Shown piece after piece: positions 51,601 to 64,000 of a DNA stretch of 64,000 nucleotides. The first letter of the stretch is position 1. Each line of letters opens with the position of its first letter. The DNA comes from Serilophus lunatus (Eukaryota > Chordata > Aves > Passeriformes > Eurylaimidae): the NCBI GenBank assembly GCA_013399895.1, contig VXBA01005490.1, forward strand, positions 185,318-249,317, given 5' to 3'. The position numbers were made by a program, and so were the translations under genes. The notes under the pieces are model-generated. The model did no database searches and was not told where the DNA came from. It saw only the letters and a list, made by a program, of their open reading frames with translations.

Positions 51601-54600
51601 GCGTACTGTAAAAGCATTTCAAAACCTTTTGCACTACTAGGACAATTACCATGACGCAAAAGAAATCATTTAACACAACTCTTCCAGTGGTGTTTGCAAA
51701 CAGTAATGTTTTTACAAATCAAAGAAGACTCCTGTAATAAAATTAAAATGCAATACAAATCTTCTCGTGGGGAAAAAAAAAAAAGTCCATATTCCACAAA
51801 ATTCTTTCACAGAACTGTTAGGATCCTTGTGTATTTGTATAAATTTCCAGTTCCTCCAGCTGAAGGAGACATAATGCTTCCTAAACACCAAAGATGGTGA
51901 CCTGGCAACTCTGTTAAACAGCAGAAATAAAACTTCATCTTTTTTCAAAAAAACAGTTGACTCCAAAATCCAGACATTCTTCAGGAAGCCTCATCTCTTT
52001 CTCTCCTCACACCATCCCAAATAAAAACCGTACTATTTCCATTTGGTTACATAAACTTTAACTCACCAAATTCCTTCAAATCTAAGAACTCACCTTGCAA
52101 ATCTCTCTGGTTGGCTTTCTGACTGTGTTTCTACCTTTCCCAACAATTACAATCTTGTGGTAACACAAAATTTTGAAGGTCTGAAAAAGTATTGCCTCCT
52201 AGATTGGAAGCAGTTAAACAAACTTAAGAAAAGGCTACTGGCTTTTTGGAGCCACACTGCAAGTCAGGTAGAAGTCATCTCTTTCAGGGCCAGGCTTAGC
52301 TTGTGCAATCAGCATAACTCAGACACGATATAATTTATCCCAGCTAAAAATGTAATTCTCCATTTTTAGCACAACCATTTTCATAAACTCTTCAAACCAG
52401 AAATGTTATATACAACAGCAAGTTCATGATCTCCTCTTGCCCTTCATCAGCATTGCTGGAAGCATCCTGTTTCTACATTTCATTACACTAATCAGCTTTA
52501 GTTTCCAAGAAAATGTCATTGTATAAAACTGTCTATTTGAAAACTTGTAAAAGGATTCAGAAAGAAATAAAATTAACTTGATAAGGTACAACTACTCTCT
52601 GCTAAAATGCTGGCTGATTGGGATTCAATTTATTAAACTTGTTTTTCTCTAATCTAAAAGGACACATGGTTTCAGCAATGAAAGGAGCATCCTTGCCTGT
52701 TTGCAGGATGGGGATAGCTATGAGAAAAGACTCTGAGGTTGACTTCTAAGAATAAAAAAAGAAGTTTGGAATAAATCTTAAGGAAACTGCTGTAAGGAAT
52801 AAAGATTTCATGAGGCAGAGAAGGTACAGCAGAAAATATGAAAGTGATCTGTTACTCTGAGAAGATTTCATATTACATTTTTAAAGGAACTGTGACTCTC
52901 CAACTGGTCATGGGTGACCTCATATTATTCTGAGAGAGTCAGATGCTTACTCCTAGACATTTATTGCTTACATCTCTCTCTCTCTGAAATGATGCAACTG
53001 GGACAGTCCTTCATGCAACCTACATGGTTCAGTTTACACCTTGTCACTTCAGCACAGCTGGCACTGCAGCACACAGCTGTACCACAACCTGTCACACCTA
53101 GCCTAAAGTCTTCCTCCCTCCAGACAGCTGAACTTGATTTTCATATAAGTTATTTAACTAAAATTTCTGGCATACACATAGCTCTGCAGAGAGGAATATC
53201 TCACACTCATGATTAAATGTAACAATAATACATACAAAACACCTCCATTTCCTAGGCCATCTTGGGCCTAACAGCTTATGGGTCTCTTCCAACTGTACAG
53301 CTTCCACCCAGCACTGTTCCAACCTAAACTACTGGCCTACAGCAAAGGATGACATAATTTTTTTGATAATATTTTAGCAGTACTTCCAGTTGAGACTAAT
53401 TTCCTGTAACATCTTGTGGATTTATGGCATTCATTGTGATGACCAGCTGTTAACTTAATTTACAAGTGGTCCAGTACTTGCATCTCACACCTTCCTTTTT
53501 GCATGCCCTATTTTTTTCAATGACTGCAGAAGAGAAACATCATTATTTGGGAAATATTCAAATACTATTCAAGAAACATAATTAGTGATACAATCATAAA
53601 AGCAGTAAAATCCCCTTAATAAGGATACTCTAGTGAACAGCTATTTGTCCTGATTATATTACTTTTTTAATTAAGAAAACTTATTCAAAAATAAAATAAT
53701 AGGAAAAGCTTTAAACTGATAAACTAAAATGAGCATGTATTGCAAGAATAGGAAGAAAATTGATATTCCTTGCCAGTTATTCCTTTGTCAGTTGCTTTAA
53801 TCTTCAACAACTTGAGGTATTTCAAAATGCATTAAGAGTTTCAAACATTTTTGCTTTTATTTAGGAAAATTCAGTTTAAGGTTGCCAGAATGAACTCATT
53901 AACAAAATTTACAAAGATGTGATACAGCACATCATTACCAGTTACTTTAACAAAGCAATGATTCATCCTTCAAACTGGAAAATATTACGATATATGCTTC
54001 ACTGTGACTGAAATTATACTTCCAGATTTCTTCCTCCTGTATTCAGATCTCACAGGAGGGGGGCTAATTAGTTTCGATGAAGTTTTACACTGTTTAACCT
54101 CTATGTTTTCCCTATATTACCTGAGTCAATTTGAGCATCTTCACTGAACTGCATACTATGTAGAGACATGCACATACACTACATCAAATCAAAAATTCAA
54201 TAATTTATAGAGGAAACCTGTACAATGTTCTAAAGCAGCACAAAAACACATTCCCACACAGCTCTGCAACAATGTCAGAGAGTTAAGTTTGTGGGCCTTT
54301 TAGTTATGTACTGCAAATCTCTTGTCACATTATTTAATGGTCTTACAATTTCAAACCACACCTCTTCCTTTAGCTGAGCAAAGTAGATCTCAAAGTCAAG
54401 AAGCTATCTGGTGTGTGTGTAAGATCAGTCATTCATTTTTGGAAAACAAGATTTTCACCATAAGTTTTTATATTTTACCATAGTTTACCTGCAATAAACA
54501 ATCATTATTCACCAACATTATTTAGTAAATTTGTTGTAGTAAACCAAATAAAGCTTTTTAATTTCCCTTGCAAACAGTACCTCAAATTGATCTTGCTTAT

Positions 54601-57600
54601 TAAGAGCTTCTAGACAAAAATTTAGTGAAAATAATGGCCTTTTCCAGGCCTAGTGACATCACAGAAATGAAAATCCACTTTTCTTTTACATCAAGTATCA
54701 GAAAAAAGTATTTAGTATAGAATCCTTCCAGAAAACGCTGGTTCAGGGAGACACATCAACTTTAAGGAGCCTGACAATAAAGCACCAAGAAACAGATTAC
54801 TGACATTACCAAAAAAAAAAATTGCCATCTTCATTGGACATTAAAAGGCCAAACTAAGGATCTAGTTTGCATGCTTCAGCTACTTGGAGACCTATTCACA
54901 GCACAAACTGCACTCTGTTCACTTATACTGGACCTTTAACTATGTGCATGGGTAGCAAGTAGTGCACTGTCCTCAGAGTACAACTACAGAATGAAAAGTT
55001 GGTATTAAAGACTGAACATATTTGTTTCAGGGGCTTTACCTTGGACTAACTTTAGGTTATCCGTGTTGACTAAACACCCACTAGCAGTTTGGTTCCATTG
55101 GTGGAACTCCAGAAATACATCCTCCAGATCAGTTAATTCAGAAAGAATACGTTCCTTGTGCACCTAAACCACTCCAAAATGAGAGCGAAGCAGCAGAATC
55201 AGGAAGCTTCCTTCAAATAATCTATTCTTAAACCAAACTGAATCATTAGGGTAAAGACACCCATGTGTTCCCAGCAGACATGAAAAACATATTTCCATTT
55301 GAACAGAAGTAAAATTTGATACGATGGCATAGCAGTAGAACTGGTTATGTTGAGCTGCATAAATTTAGTGTCCATTGAGTATTTCAGGCTCTCACCAACA
55401 ACCTGCTAAAAAGGAGTTTATACCAAGAACAGAAGTGTTAAGCTTCAAGTCCTCTTTAACTTCCTGTTCTTAACAGGTACTTGATTTTTCACAGTCCCAT
55501 ATGTTCAGGTTACACCAGCTCCCACAAGAAAAACTAAAAACTGTTTACTCATGTTGACATCTTGCATAGCCCTATCATTAGCATCTGTCTTAGTGTTTTG
55601 CTTGAAGTCCTAATCCATTGAAAAAATGCTAAATGTGTTATTTTTAAAAACTTGTGACTTTCAAAAAACTGTCCTGATTTGGGTGTCTGTTTCACAAAGC
55701 AAAAAGTGAGCACTGGCAAAATACATTAAATCGTGATGCAGATCCTGTAGACTGATTTGGTATATTCACAAGTGGCTACTTAAAATTTCTAGCACAAGAC
55801 AGCTGGAGTGGTTGCTGTGCACTGGAGGGAGAGTAAACCAGTCTTGAATAGTTAGGCTTCAGAGTTACAAAACATAACTGAGCTCCTATAGTCAGAAAAA
55901 ATAACTATGTGACAGCTCTACTAATACCATTACTTTTAGAAAAATTATATCACAGATTTCATAGCTACGAAAACAACAGCTTGAACAATCGTCAAAGTTC
56001 AAGTGAAACAGTTAAGACTTTTTGCTCTATCCTAATAGTGAAGAGAAGAATATGCTTTTTAGTGTCTCCCTTACTTGAAATTCGGTAGTTATTTCAAATT
56101 TTGGATAATATGGTTGGGAGCCTGTATGCTTGCTTGGTCTGGTATTTTTCCATAGTTTGAACAAAAAACAACATTTAGATTATTCTAAACGATGATTATT
56201 AAAAATGTTGTTTACCTCTCTAAGTCATTCTGCATTTAACTGAAATGCTCTCTCTGTTATGATAAGTGTTCAGGGTAATCTAATACCTCACACTGTTTAC
56301 CCAGAGTAATCAGTTTTTGCATATATAGCATTCTAATGCATACAGCACCAAGCTTTTAAAACAGCTTCTATAAATACACCTGATCAGCACTGTAATGCAA
56401 CAAAATAAAGCATTTTGTGGCATATGGCATGCAAAGGAATGAAGTGAAGGGCAAGCCTAGATCTCAGCTGTGGCACGCCACCTAGTTTGTTCCATAACAT
56501 TTATTTAACCATCTGGCTCGTCCTAGGTGGCAAGGCACCAGGAAAGCACAGGTGTGCATGTCTATCCTTTCCCTTAGATTCATGACCCATGCAACAAAAG
56601 CTGAACTCAGCTCTTTCAATCACATATTCAATGTCAGTTGTGTTGTATAAGTTTACTTAGGGGTTTACCACAAAAAAACCATGCAGATATTATGCACAAT
56701 TTCTGTTTATGACAAAATACTTAATTATATTGAGTACTGTTTAAAAACCTTTCCCTTTGGAGAAAAAAAGCCTAATCTAAAGCTCATTGATAGCTATATG
56801 AACAAACAACAAACAAGAATGATGCATTTAAAAGAAAAAATGTATAGTGTCTTACAATACCACACGTGTTCCCTCACTTCCTCTGAAACAGAGTCATCAA
56901 CATGGAATCAAAATCTCATTTATTCTGGCTCAATTGTCAGTGAGGCAAACCTGAAAATTTCAGCACATTGGTTCTCTCAAGTATTGGCTCTTCCAAGGGT
57001 CTTATTTCAGAATTACTCTGCCTGTGATCCTCATCATTAACATAGTCTTTCTCCCTTGCTTTCCACCTGAGTAGAAGGAATCTGTTTAAAGAAGTCCTCC
57101 GAGCTTAATAGGCTTCATCCTCTAAAGTACTGCAATCGACATAAAGGCTTCTGCATCTAAACACTGCCAGTTTGTTACAGTATCACAGACACACTTTAAT
57201 ACTTTATAAATCAGAAAAGGCTGAGACACATTGTTCTACATTGTTACACTAAAAATGTTGTTGATCATCTGGTTGAATCTATTACATAAACCAGTAACGG
57301 AATTTCTCCCCCTCCACCCCAGCATTTTCATTGAGCATACTTTCTTGGGGATACTGTGAAATGCCTTGCCCTGAAAACTAGAAGTGCCTCAGTTCACACT
57401 CTCAAGAAACAGAGAAAACAGCTGAAGTCAATTTCAGAACGCCCTGAGCAGAGCTGGCCTTTCACTATCTGAAATTACCATTGAAAAATATTTGCAAAAC
57501 CCACCATTTTATTATGCAAACATATGAAATACAGTAACAGCTTAATCTTATTCTCATTGGAGTAATTGGAAGTTTTGCTATTTACTGAAACAGGAAACAG

Positions 57601-60600
57601 ATCAAACATGAGAAACTTAATGATCCAAGCTCAGTCACCATTGTGCAAATAGCAGTTGATTAATTCAGGGTACCATTGTAACATACAGAACAGCTCTGTG
57701 CAGGAAAAAGCAAAGTCTTATTCTTTACAGGGATAGAAAACCCTTCTACCAAAGAAACTCTGGGAGTAATCCTTCACGGCTCAGTTTTCCACTGCTGGTC
57801 GAAGATCTACAGGATGGGGCTCTGTGCCTCCCTCAGGGCTCGAGTCCCCACATAATTCCCCACCTATGAGTTCACAGCATCAGGCAGAGCTATTCTGTCC
57901 ATAGATAGATTGGGTTTTAATGAATCTAGAACTAAGTGGCATTTTTACAGTCTTTGGTTTTAATAAGATATTTTATGTAACTGCAAGAATAAATTTGTTT
58001 CAACAATGATAAATACAGAGGAGATAATGTACATGTCGCTGCTATCTTCTATCAAATACCTCATCAATTCTTACTATGGAGACAGACTGCCAGAATGGTA
58101 GAGAAATTTTGAACCTTTACAAGACACTTTAACCATATGTCTTGATCAATTTATATGCAGATCCTTCCCTTCAGCAGAACCTTTTTGCACCAACTGTTAG
58201 CCCATATTGCTGAACTGAATCCAGTACAAGTGAATATAAGAACTGTTCCCTTTTAATTTGAATGGTGATAAAAATGCAAATCAAAACTATTTTTACAGTT
58301 TATATTTTATATGTAGCTGGCAAATCATAAAAATATGTATATCTGCAGGATTTTTTAAAAAATTCTGGAATTTCAGACAAAAAAATATAAAGTTTAATAA
58401 ACTGATTGCAAGTATAAATTACACAGTATCTTGACAGCTGATTTGAAAAAGAACAAGAGGAACATCATAACATCAAGTTTGTTTCCAAAATGACTAAATC
58501 TGCATGCAATGCATAAGATAGATGTATATCCAGAAGAAAATTTAAAAATATTTTCAAAGAAAAGGGGCTAGCTTCCATTTATTTTGAATTACGTTGCTAA
58601 ATACATACGTTAAAATACTGCAGAGGTATCACTCATATAGTTGTTAATTTCAAAGGAGTTTCATATGCTTAAAATATTTTAAAGTGCTTTTGTTACTAGT
58701 TTTGTTACTGGTTTAAAAGGTTAGTGTGCATAAAATATGCTACAGACTTAATGAATTATTTGCTGTAAATAGGTCCATTTACATGAACTTTCAAAACAAA
58801 AAAAAGTATTTTATTCCACATGACAATGTTGAAATATATTAATAACCCTCAAGAAAGTACAATATGCAACAGGGATACAACATAAAAGGGTAAGCAACAT
58901 TGTTGATGGCAAAAGGTTTAACCTGCTTTACACAAATATAGGAGATAAATTACTATTTTTTAAAAAACATATCTAACACATATATATAGCATTCCTAGTC
59001 AAGTTCAGTCGACAATCATGAAAGTAAAATTTTGAGCAAGCCTGTGGCCAAGTACCTCTAGGAAAAGAATGTCTCACACATTACTTATCTTTTTACATAA
59101 AAAACACATTTGGCTTTTGTTCTTTCTATTATCAGCATAGCAGCATTGCAGCAAGTATTATCCATATTGTCAACTTTTCGATTGGATTCAAAAAATTTCC
59201 TACCAGTTTTATTAAAAAATCATAAGCAGTAGAGATGGCCAAGACTGCAAAAATCTTCTCAAAATCACTCTCTTTCCAGAGCAGGACCATGTCTTTGACC
59301 CACTTCTACAAGACAACCTTCACCCATCATGAAGGAGTCCCACATCCACTACAGGACCTAAGCAATGAGAGCTGTAAATGACAAATGTAAATGACATAAA
59401 GTGCATTGACATTCTCTTTGGACTCCAGCATACAGAAATGAAGGGGGTTTAATTCACGTTGTTGAGAAGCTCCAAAACACACATTCTGATTTTTTTTAAT
59501 CCTTTCTAACTTTTTTTGAGTATGTCTGTTTAGACAGTCTCAGAATTTCCATCACTGCAGAAGGAAGGAAATCTTTTTATCCTACAGTTACTGCACAGAA
59601 TCAGCAACCCATTTTACAGAGTGGGATTTTACGTTCAAATTCTCAGTAACATTTCAGAGATGCATTTTGTGGGGGAAAAGAAATCCCCTTAAACACATTA
59701 AATAATGGTTATATTTAAAAGAAAAAAATATCTAAACCCTTTTATTTCTAGAGTTATTACCAGCACAAACTGTATTAGAATTAACTACACATTTGATTAT
59801 GACAGCATAACTCTCCTGTGGACACTCTTACTCTGGAAGATTCCTTAAGAAACAAAGCTTTCACTATAAATATAAAAACATTAGCTGAAACATCAAACTT
59901 GATTTCAAAGATTATGTACTAAAGGCCAGTTATAGTATTAATTAGTGGACTAAAAGTTAAATCAATACAGCATAGCATAGATCAAAGACGACTTGCGCTT
60001 TAACATTCTCACAGCAGACTGTACAAACCTCTATGTTTGAGGTGTTTTTCTTATACCATTAGATGTACCTTATACTTATCCCCACAGTATGAGGATGTTT
60101 CTTGACAAGACTGATCTCCTGTAACTCTCCATAAGTAAAGAAGCCAGAAAATAAAGGCAAAATTGTTAATCAAAAATGGAAAGAAGGAGGCAGATGAAAA
60201 AAGAAAATTAATAATTAAAATTAGAGTCTTTTCTGTAAAAGGCAAAATCAAGAAAGAACAACTGCAAAATCATCATGAAAAAGTGCAGTTTATCCAGCTA
60301 AAGGACTTTGTTGTACATTCCTTGCTGTTTTCTCATGCCAAAGAGCTTAACCACTGAAGGTGTCCCTTTTCTCTTTCTGCACTAAGCTGGAAAGAATGCT
60401 GTGTCATTGCTGACAAGCTGCTATTCTTAGAGATGTTCAACTGAAAGTCCTACATAAACTGGCTTTTTGTCTTACTTTAATATGGCATGAGCTCAAGCAC
60501 TTTCAGCACCTGAAGTTGCATAGCCCTACAATTCTTTGCCCCTTCAATGGTTAAGCTCCTCGGCAACTGGCATTTTTAGTTATCTGAAACTGCAGGACTT

Positions 60601-63199
60601 GCACTACGAGATGATGATACTAAACACAAGGAATTAGCATCTTTGCTTTAGAATACATGAGAAGACTAGTCTGCTTTGGGACAGCACCACTTAGATGAGT
60701 CACACTGGCAGATTAACTAGTGCATATACATCAGAGAGGGAGAAAAGAAGAGCAAAAGGCTTTTTTAGATTTTTAAGCAGCGGTAAAACCAGCAACAGGG
60801 CTAACACCTATCATTAAAACTGAAAGACATCCTCCTAGCAGTGATTCATCCAATGGAAGAAAAACTTCCCTTTGTATTGAAAGGTCTGAAATATTTATCA
60901 TTGCAAAATCAATTCATTTACAAATGTAACTGCAGTACTGAAGCACAATTAATATAATTAACCATATAACCTTTGCACATTTCAGTCTCATTTTTTTAAG
61001 AATGGAGGCACTGTTGAGTTGTTTAGTCGAGTGGTTTCAGTCAAAAAAAAATCCTACACATACTGTGAATAGAACTAGGATCCAAGAGAGCAAGTATTTC
61101 AGGAAGGCCTAAAATACTGCCTGTGATCAGATCCCTTCCAACAAGTTCACTTAAGGTACTAAATGCTCAATCCAAATACTGGCAGGTTAGTCAGAAGAGA
61201 AAAGCAATCTTTTTTAATGGTCCTTTAGGAAGACAAGGCTTGCAGTGAATTTGGTACTTTCTGGTATTGTGTCTCCATTCCAAAAAAAAGAGTATTAAAT
61301 ACTTAGAGGACCTATAGAGGATAAAGTCATAGTGAATTATAGTTTAGTGCATGGCATTCTCAGAAAAGAACTCAAAGCCTTTAAAATCCCAACTCAGAGA
61401 CTGTGAGTCGGCAGTGTATGCCAGTTTTTACCCGATCACAGAAAATGCAATCACAAAAAGAGGCCATTAGGTCAGATACAAGCAGTGTGAAAGAGGAAAG
61501 CAGCTAAAAGCAGCAGTCCTGCTAAGTGGTATAAGAAATGCTAAACTCCCTGTCAAGATTTTTATTTACATTAGCAAAAATTTGCAATGAGTCTATTAAA
61601 ACTAAAAACTAGGAAAAATGAAACAGGGAATGACAAGTAGTCTTGAATAAAATCATCTATCAGGGATTTTCAAAATATAGAGATTGCATCACCCTTCAAA
61701 TCGAAGTAAAGTATTCCAATGACAGTAAGGAAACAGAATGCAGCAACATTATACTAAACCCCAGAAATATCCATTGCTTCATTGTCTGACATTTCATTAG
61801 TATGCACAGGGCAGAACTGCAACACTTCTATGATCATCTTCTTGGCAAACCACTAGTTTCATCAGTGCCAAGATTCTAGGTAGATGATCTTACAAATATA
61901 CGACCTTAAAGTGAAATATATTCCAGAGTGAAACTCTGCATGTTCAGTCTGAGATGTTCGGTCACTCTGTTTTCCATAGAGACCAAATAAAAAAGAGAAG
62001 CCGGCTACAGAGATGTGTACTCACTATTACAGAAGACCTGCTGGCATCTGAAAATAAACTATCAGGAAATCAGATTAAGAGACTTAAGACAAACAAGCCT
62101 TTGAAGAGTATAGTGATGTGACAAATAAAATCAACACATTTCCAGGCTATTCAGGTACTTCAAATGTAAGAAAAAGATTAAGAGCAGAGGCTGAACTAAA
62201 GGGGAAAAGATTAAAAGAATCCCAAAGAAAATCTGCCCAAATACTCAGAAAGACACGGGCAACTGATCTGTTTAAACCTTGAGGAAATCAATGACCACTA
62301 ATTTAGATAGATGATTAAAGTAATTTAACAGGTGCCCTTCTGCTCCTTTTCCACATGTCAACATCACAGAATGAATTGTGACCATTGGGTCAAAATGATT
62401 TGGAATATATTCTTAGCTTTAGCAGAGAAGTCTAGCCCTCTTAATGTCACCACCCAGAAATTTAGGATTAAATGTCATTTATAAATATTCTTTATATCTA
62501 TATAAATTTACACTTGCCCTAAAACATATATGTCAGAAAAAAAACAGGTATCTCAATTTTTCTGTGCATCTTAGTGAGATTCTTCTCCAACAAAAAGGAC
62601 GCACGAGTGTAAATTTGCCATTTTTCAACCAATGCACCTTCTGGAATGTAATGCTTCTTGTCTGAAAGCAGTGCAATGCAGTAATGAACAGAACTAAGAC
62701 GACTTTAGATTCTAGAGTACAATTTAAGAATGAGAGTAGTAAGAAACATTTGAGGAAGACATCCATTTTCTGTCAACTGAAACTTTTTGTCAAAATTGAT
62801 CCTTTCCCCATTTCCTTATTCCCTCTCATTCCTCCCCAAAACAGGTCTAAGATCCAAAATAGAGTTCTGGGTAACAAACGTAAAGACAAAAGGTAAATGT
62901 TCTCTAATTGGCACTTAGTTTAAATAATACACTAGTTCAAGGACTTGAATCACACAGACAATAAAATGACTTCAATTTTTCTCCCCCTCATAAAAATGCT
63001 CTGACATATTTCTCTCCCTCTCTCCCTTCTTCCTGTCTATTTTATCTTTGTATGTTTCTCCCAGTCCTCAGCTTTGTCTGTTTTCCTTCCCCACAAAAAA
63101 ATTCTGATCAATTGTTTACCCTCACTCATTAGAAAGGAAACTAATGTCAAAACAATGAATTTTTCTGTCAAACAGAGTTCTTGCTTTCTCACCAGCCCT
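48631..63199. other. Intron 2 sequence without recognised features
   Basis: About 14.5 kb of AT-rich single-copy-looking sequence. There are short simple runs (for example CTCTCTCTCTCTCT near 52975) and one short inverted repeat near 56477-56531. The 119-codon open frame at 56681-57040 (plus) has no recognisable motif. No exon of GRIA2, repeat or RNA gene was identified. Confidence 0.6.
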
Positions 63200-63280
63200 T
63201 AGGAAATCTAAACTCATTTCCAGCTCTGCCATGGACATCATTATGACCTTGAGTAAATAATTTAATCTCACTCCACCCCT
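63195..63280 (+). mobile_element. Probable MIR-type SINE relic
   Basis: CAGCTCTGCCATGGACATC, then ATGACCTTGAGTAAATAATT and TAATCTCACTCC follow the order of the MIR core (GGCTCTGCCACTTACTAG, TGTGACCTTGGGCAAGTCA, CTTAACCTCTCTG). It is short and diverged, but the similarity extends over about 60 bases. Confidence 0.5.
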
Positions 63281-64000
63281 TTTGCACTGCATGCAGAAAG
63301 TTCTTATGTCTCCCTCGTATACTTCAGTTCTGAGTTTTTGGTGCTAAGAATTGGCGTTTACTATAAAGCTGTGCAATGTCTAATACAATAAACCTGTAAT
63401 TCAGAGACATCCAGACACAAAAGTAATGTAAATAAATGCAGAAAATGCTCTGCAGTACAAACTAGTTTAGTTACAGTTGCTGAAGGGCTCTAACAGAAGA
63501 GTTACCAAACATACAGCAGCCATTCTTAATACCTACTCACAGGGTTTTTTGGAACCCTAAACCAAGTACCCTCAAATTACTGCTATCATATATTATAGCA
63601 TCTGAAGCAAAAAGTAATCAATAGAAAGGTTATGCAGTTCAAATCCCTCAAAACTACTGACAGATGCACATTAGCCTAAATGCAATATTCTATGTGTTCT
63701 TAGTTATCTATCACCATCATCAACACTCTCCTTGTCACCAGTGTATGATAACCTTGAGGAAATTTAAATAATCTGAAATGAGTACCAGTACTTGAGAAAA
63801 AGCAGATTCACAATCAGATTGCAAGTCTTATGTACACTGACTTAGAAAGGTGTGAGTTGTAATGGTGGAATTTTTATGAGATAATCATACATAACTTATA
63901 TCTGATTGATAATAGTGTGCATACAGAGTCAATTTGTTCACCTTTGTAAGTGGCTGTTTCATGCCAAACTGAAAATTGTCTTCCCTAAGGATTAATATTT

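Larger units (their letters stand above)
40813..64000 (-). other. GRIA2 intron 2, 3' part (at least 23 kb)
   Basis: Everything upstream of exon 3. Most recognisable repeats of the window sit between 42.2 and 48.7 kb: a CR1 with a nested LTR, an internally deleted LTR and a fairly complete solo LTR. From 48.7 kb to the right edge I recognise only a probable MIR relic near 63200. A search by eye for exon 2 (motif [21 protein letters not shown] in any codon spelling) found nothing, so exon 2 probably lies beyond the edge. Confidence 0.75.

Noticed and set aside
53230..53345. Possible CR1 tail (GGGTCTCTTCCAACTG)
   Set aside because: Only one short word resembles CR1 and the terminal repeat is absent.
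56681..57040. 119-codon plus-strand open frame
   Set aside because: No recognisable domain, no splice or promoter context, and it is antisense in intron 2. Length alone is not enough.
40813..64000. GRIA2 exon 2
   Set aside because: I looked for reverse-strand sequence encoding the start of the amino-terminal domain ([19 protein letters not shown]) and saw none. A translated alignment would settle whether it is in the window.

Overview
The window is a piece of a bird genome carrying the middle of one large, intron-rich gene on the minus strand: GRIA2, which encodes the AMPA-type glutamate receptor subunit GluA2. The gene identity is read directly from eleven spliced exons that join in frame and encode residues 77 to 764 (mammalian precursor numbering). 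Bird origin is inferred from CR1 LINE copies with the characteristic ATTCTATGATTCTATG-type 3' end and from two LTR families I know from avian genomes, probably a songbird or other neoavian.

Layout, reading the gene 5' to 3' from high to low coordinates. Positions 40813-64000 are intron 2, which runs off the right edge; exons 1 and 2 were not seen. Exons 3, 4, 5 and 6 lie at 40573-40812, 36272-36468, 32287-32340 and 29819-29980. A 12.8 kb intron 6 follows, then a compact block of five exons (7 to 11) between 17046 and 13526, then exon 12 at 9460-9658 and exon 13 at 168-415. The alternatively spliced flip/flop exons and the last exon lie beyond the left edge. The fragment carries most of the amino-terminal domain, the S1 half of the ligand-binding domain, M1, the M2 pore loop, M3 and most of S2. 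M4 and the C-tail are missing.

The most informative non-coding content is RNA-editing architecture. The Q/R site is genomically a glutamine codon (13549-13551), and an intronic complementary element is visible at 13207-13236. The R/G site at the end of exon 13 (position 169) sits in a near-perfect hairpin with a GCUAA loop (about 108-174). Both are known ADAR substrates in mammals, and both are preserved here.

The rest is intronic. Repeats include a degenerate CR1 (42254-45484, minus) with an ORF1 esterase relic, a large internal deletion and a solo LTR nested inside it; a second, inverted copy of that LTR family in intron 6; three copies or fragments of another LTR family; small CR1 3' ends; and two probable ancient MIR relics. 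No protein-coding gene other than GRIA2 and no tRNA, rRNA or CRISPR was found. I do not see an undescribed system here; the best open leads are a 172-codon intronic open frame, a G-quadruplex-like run and the diverged linker encoded by exon 9.
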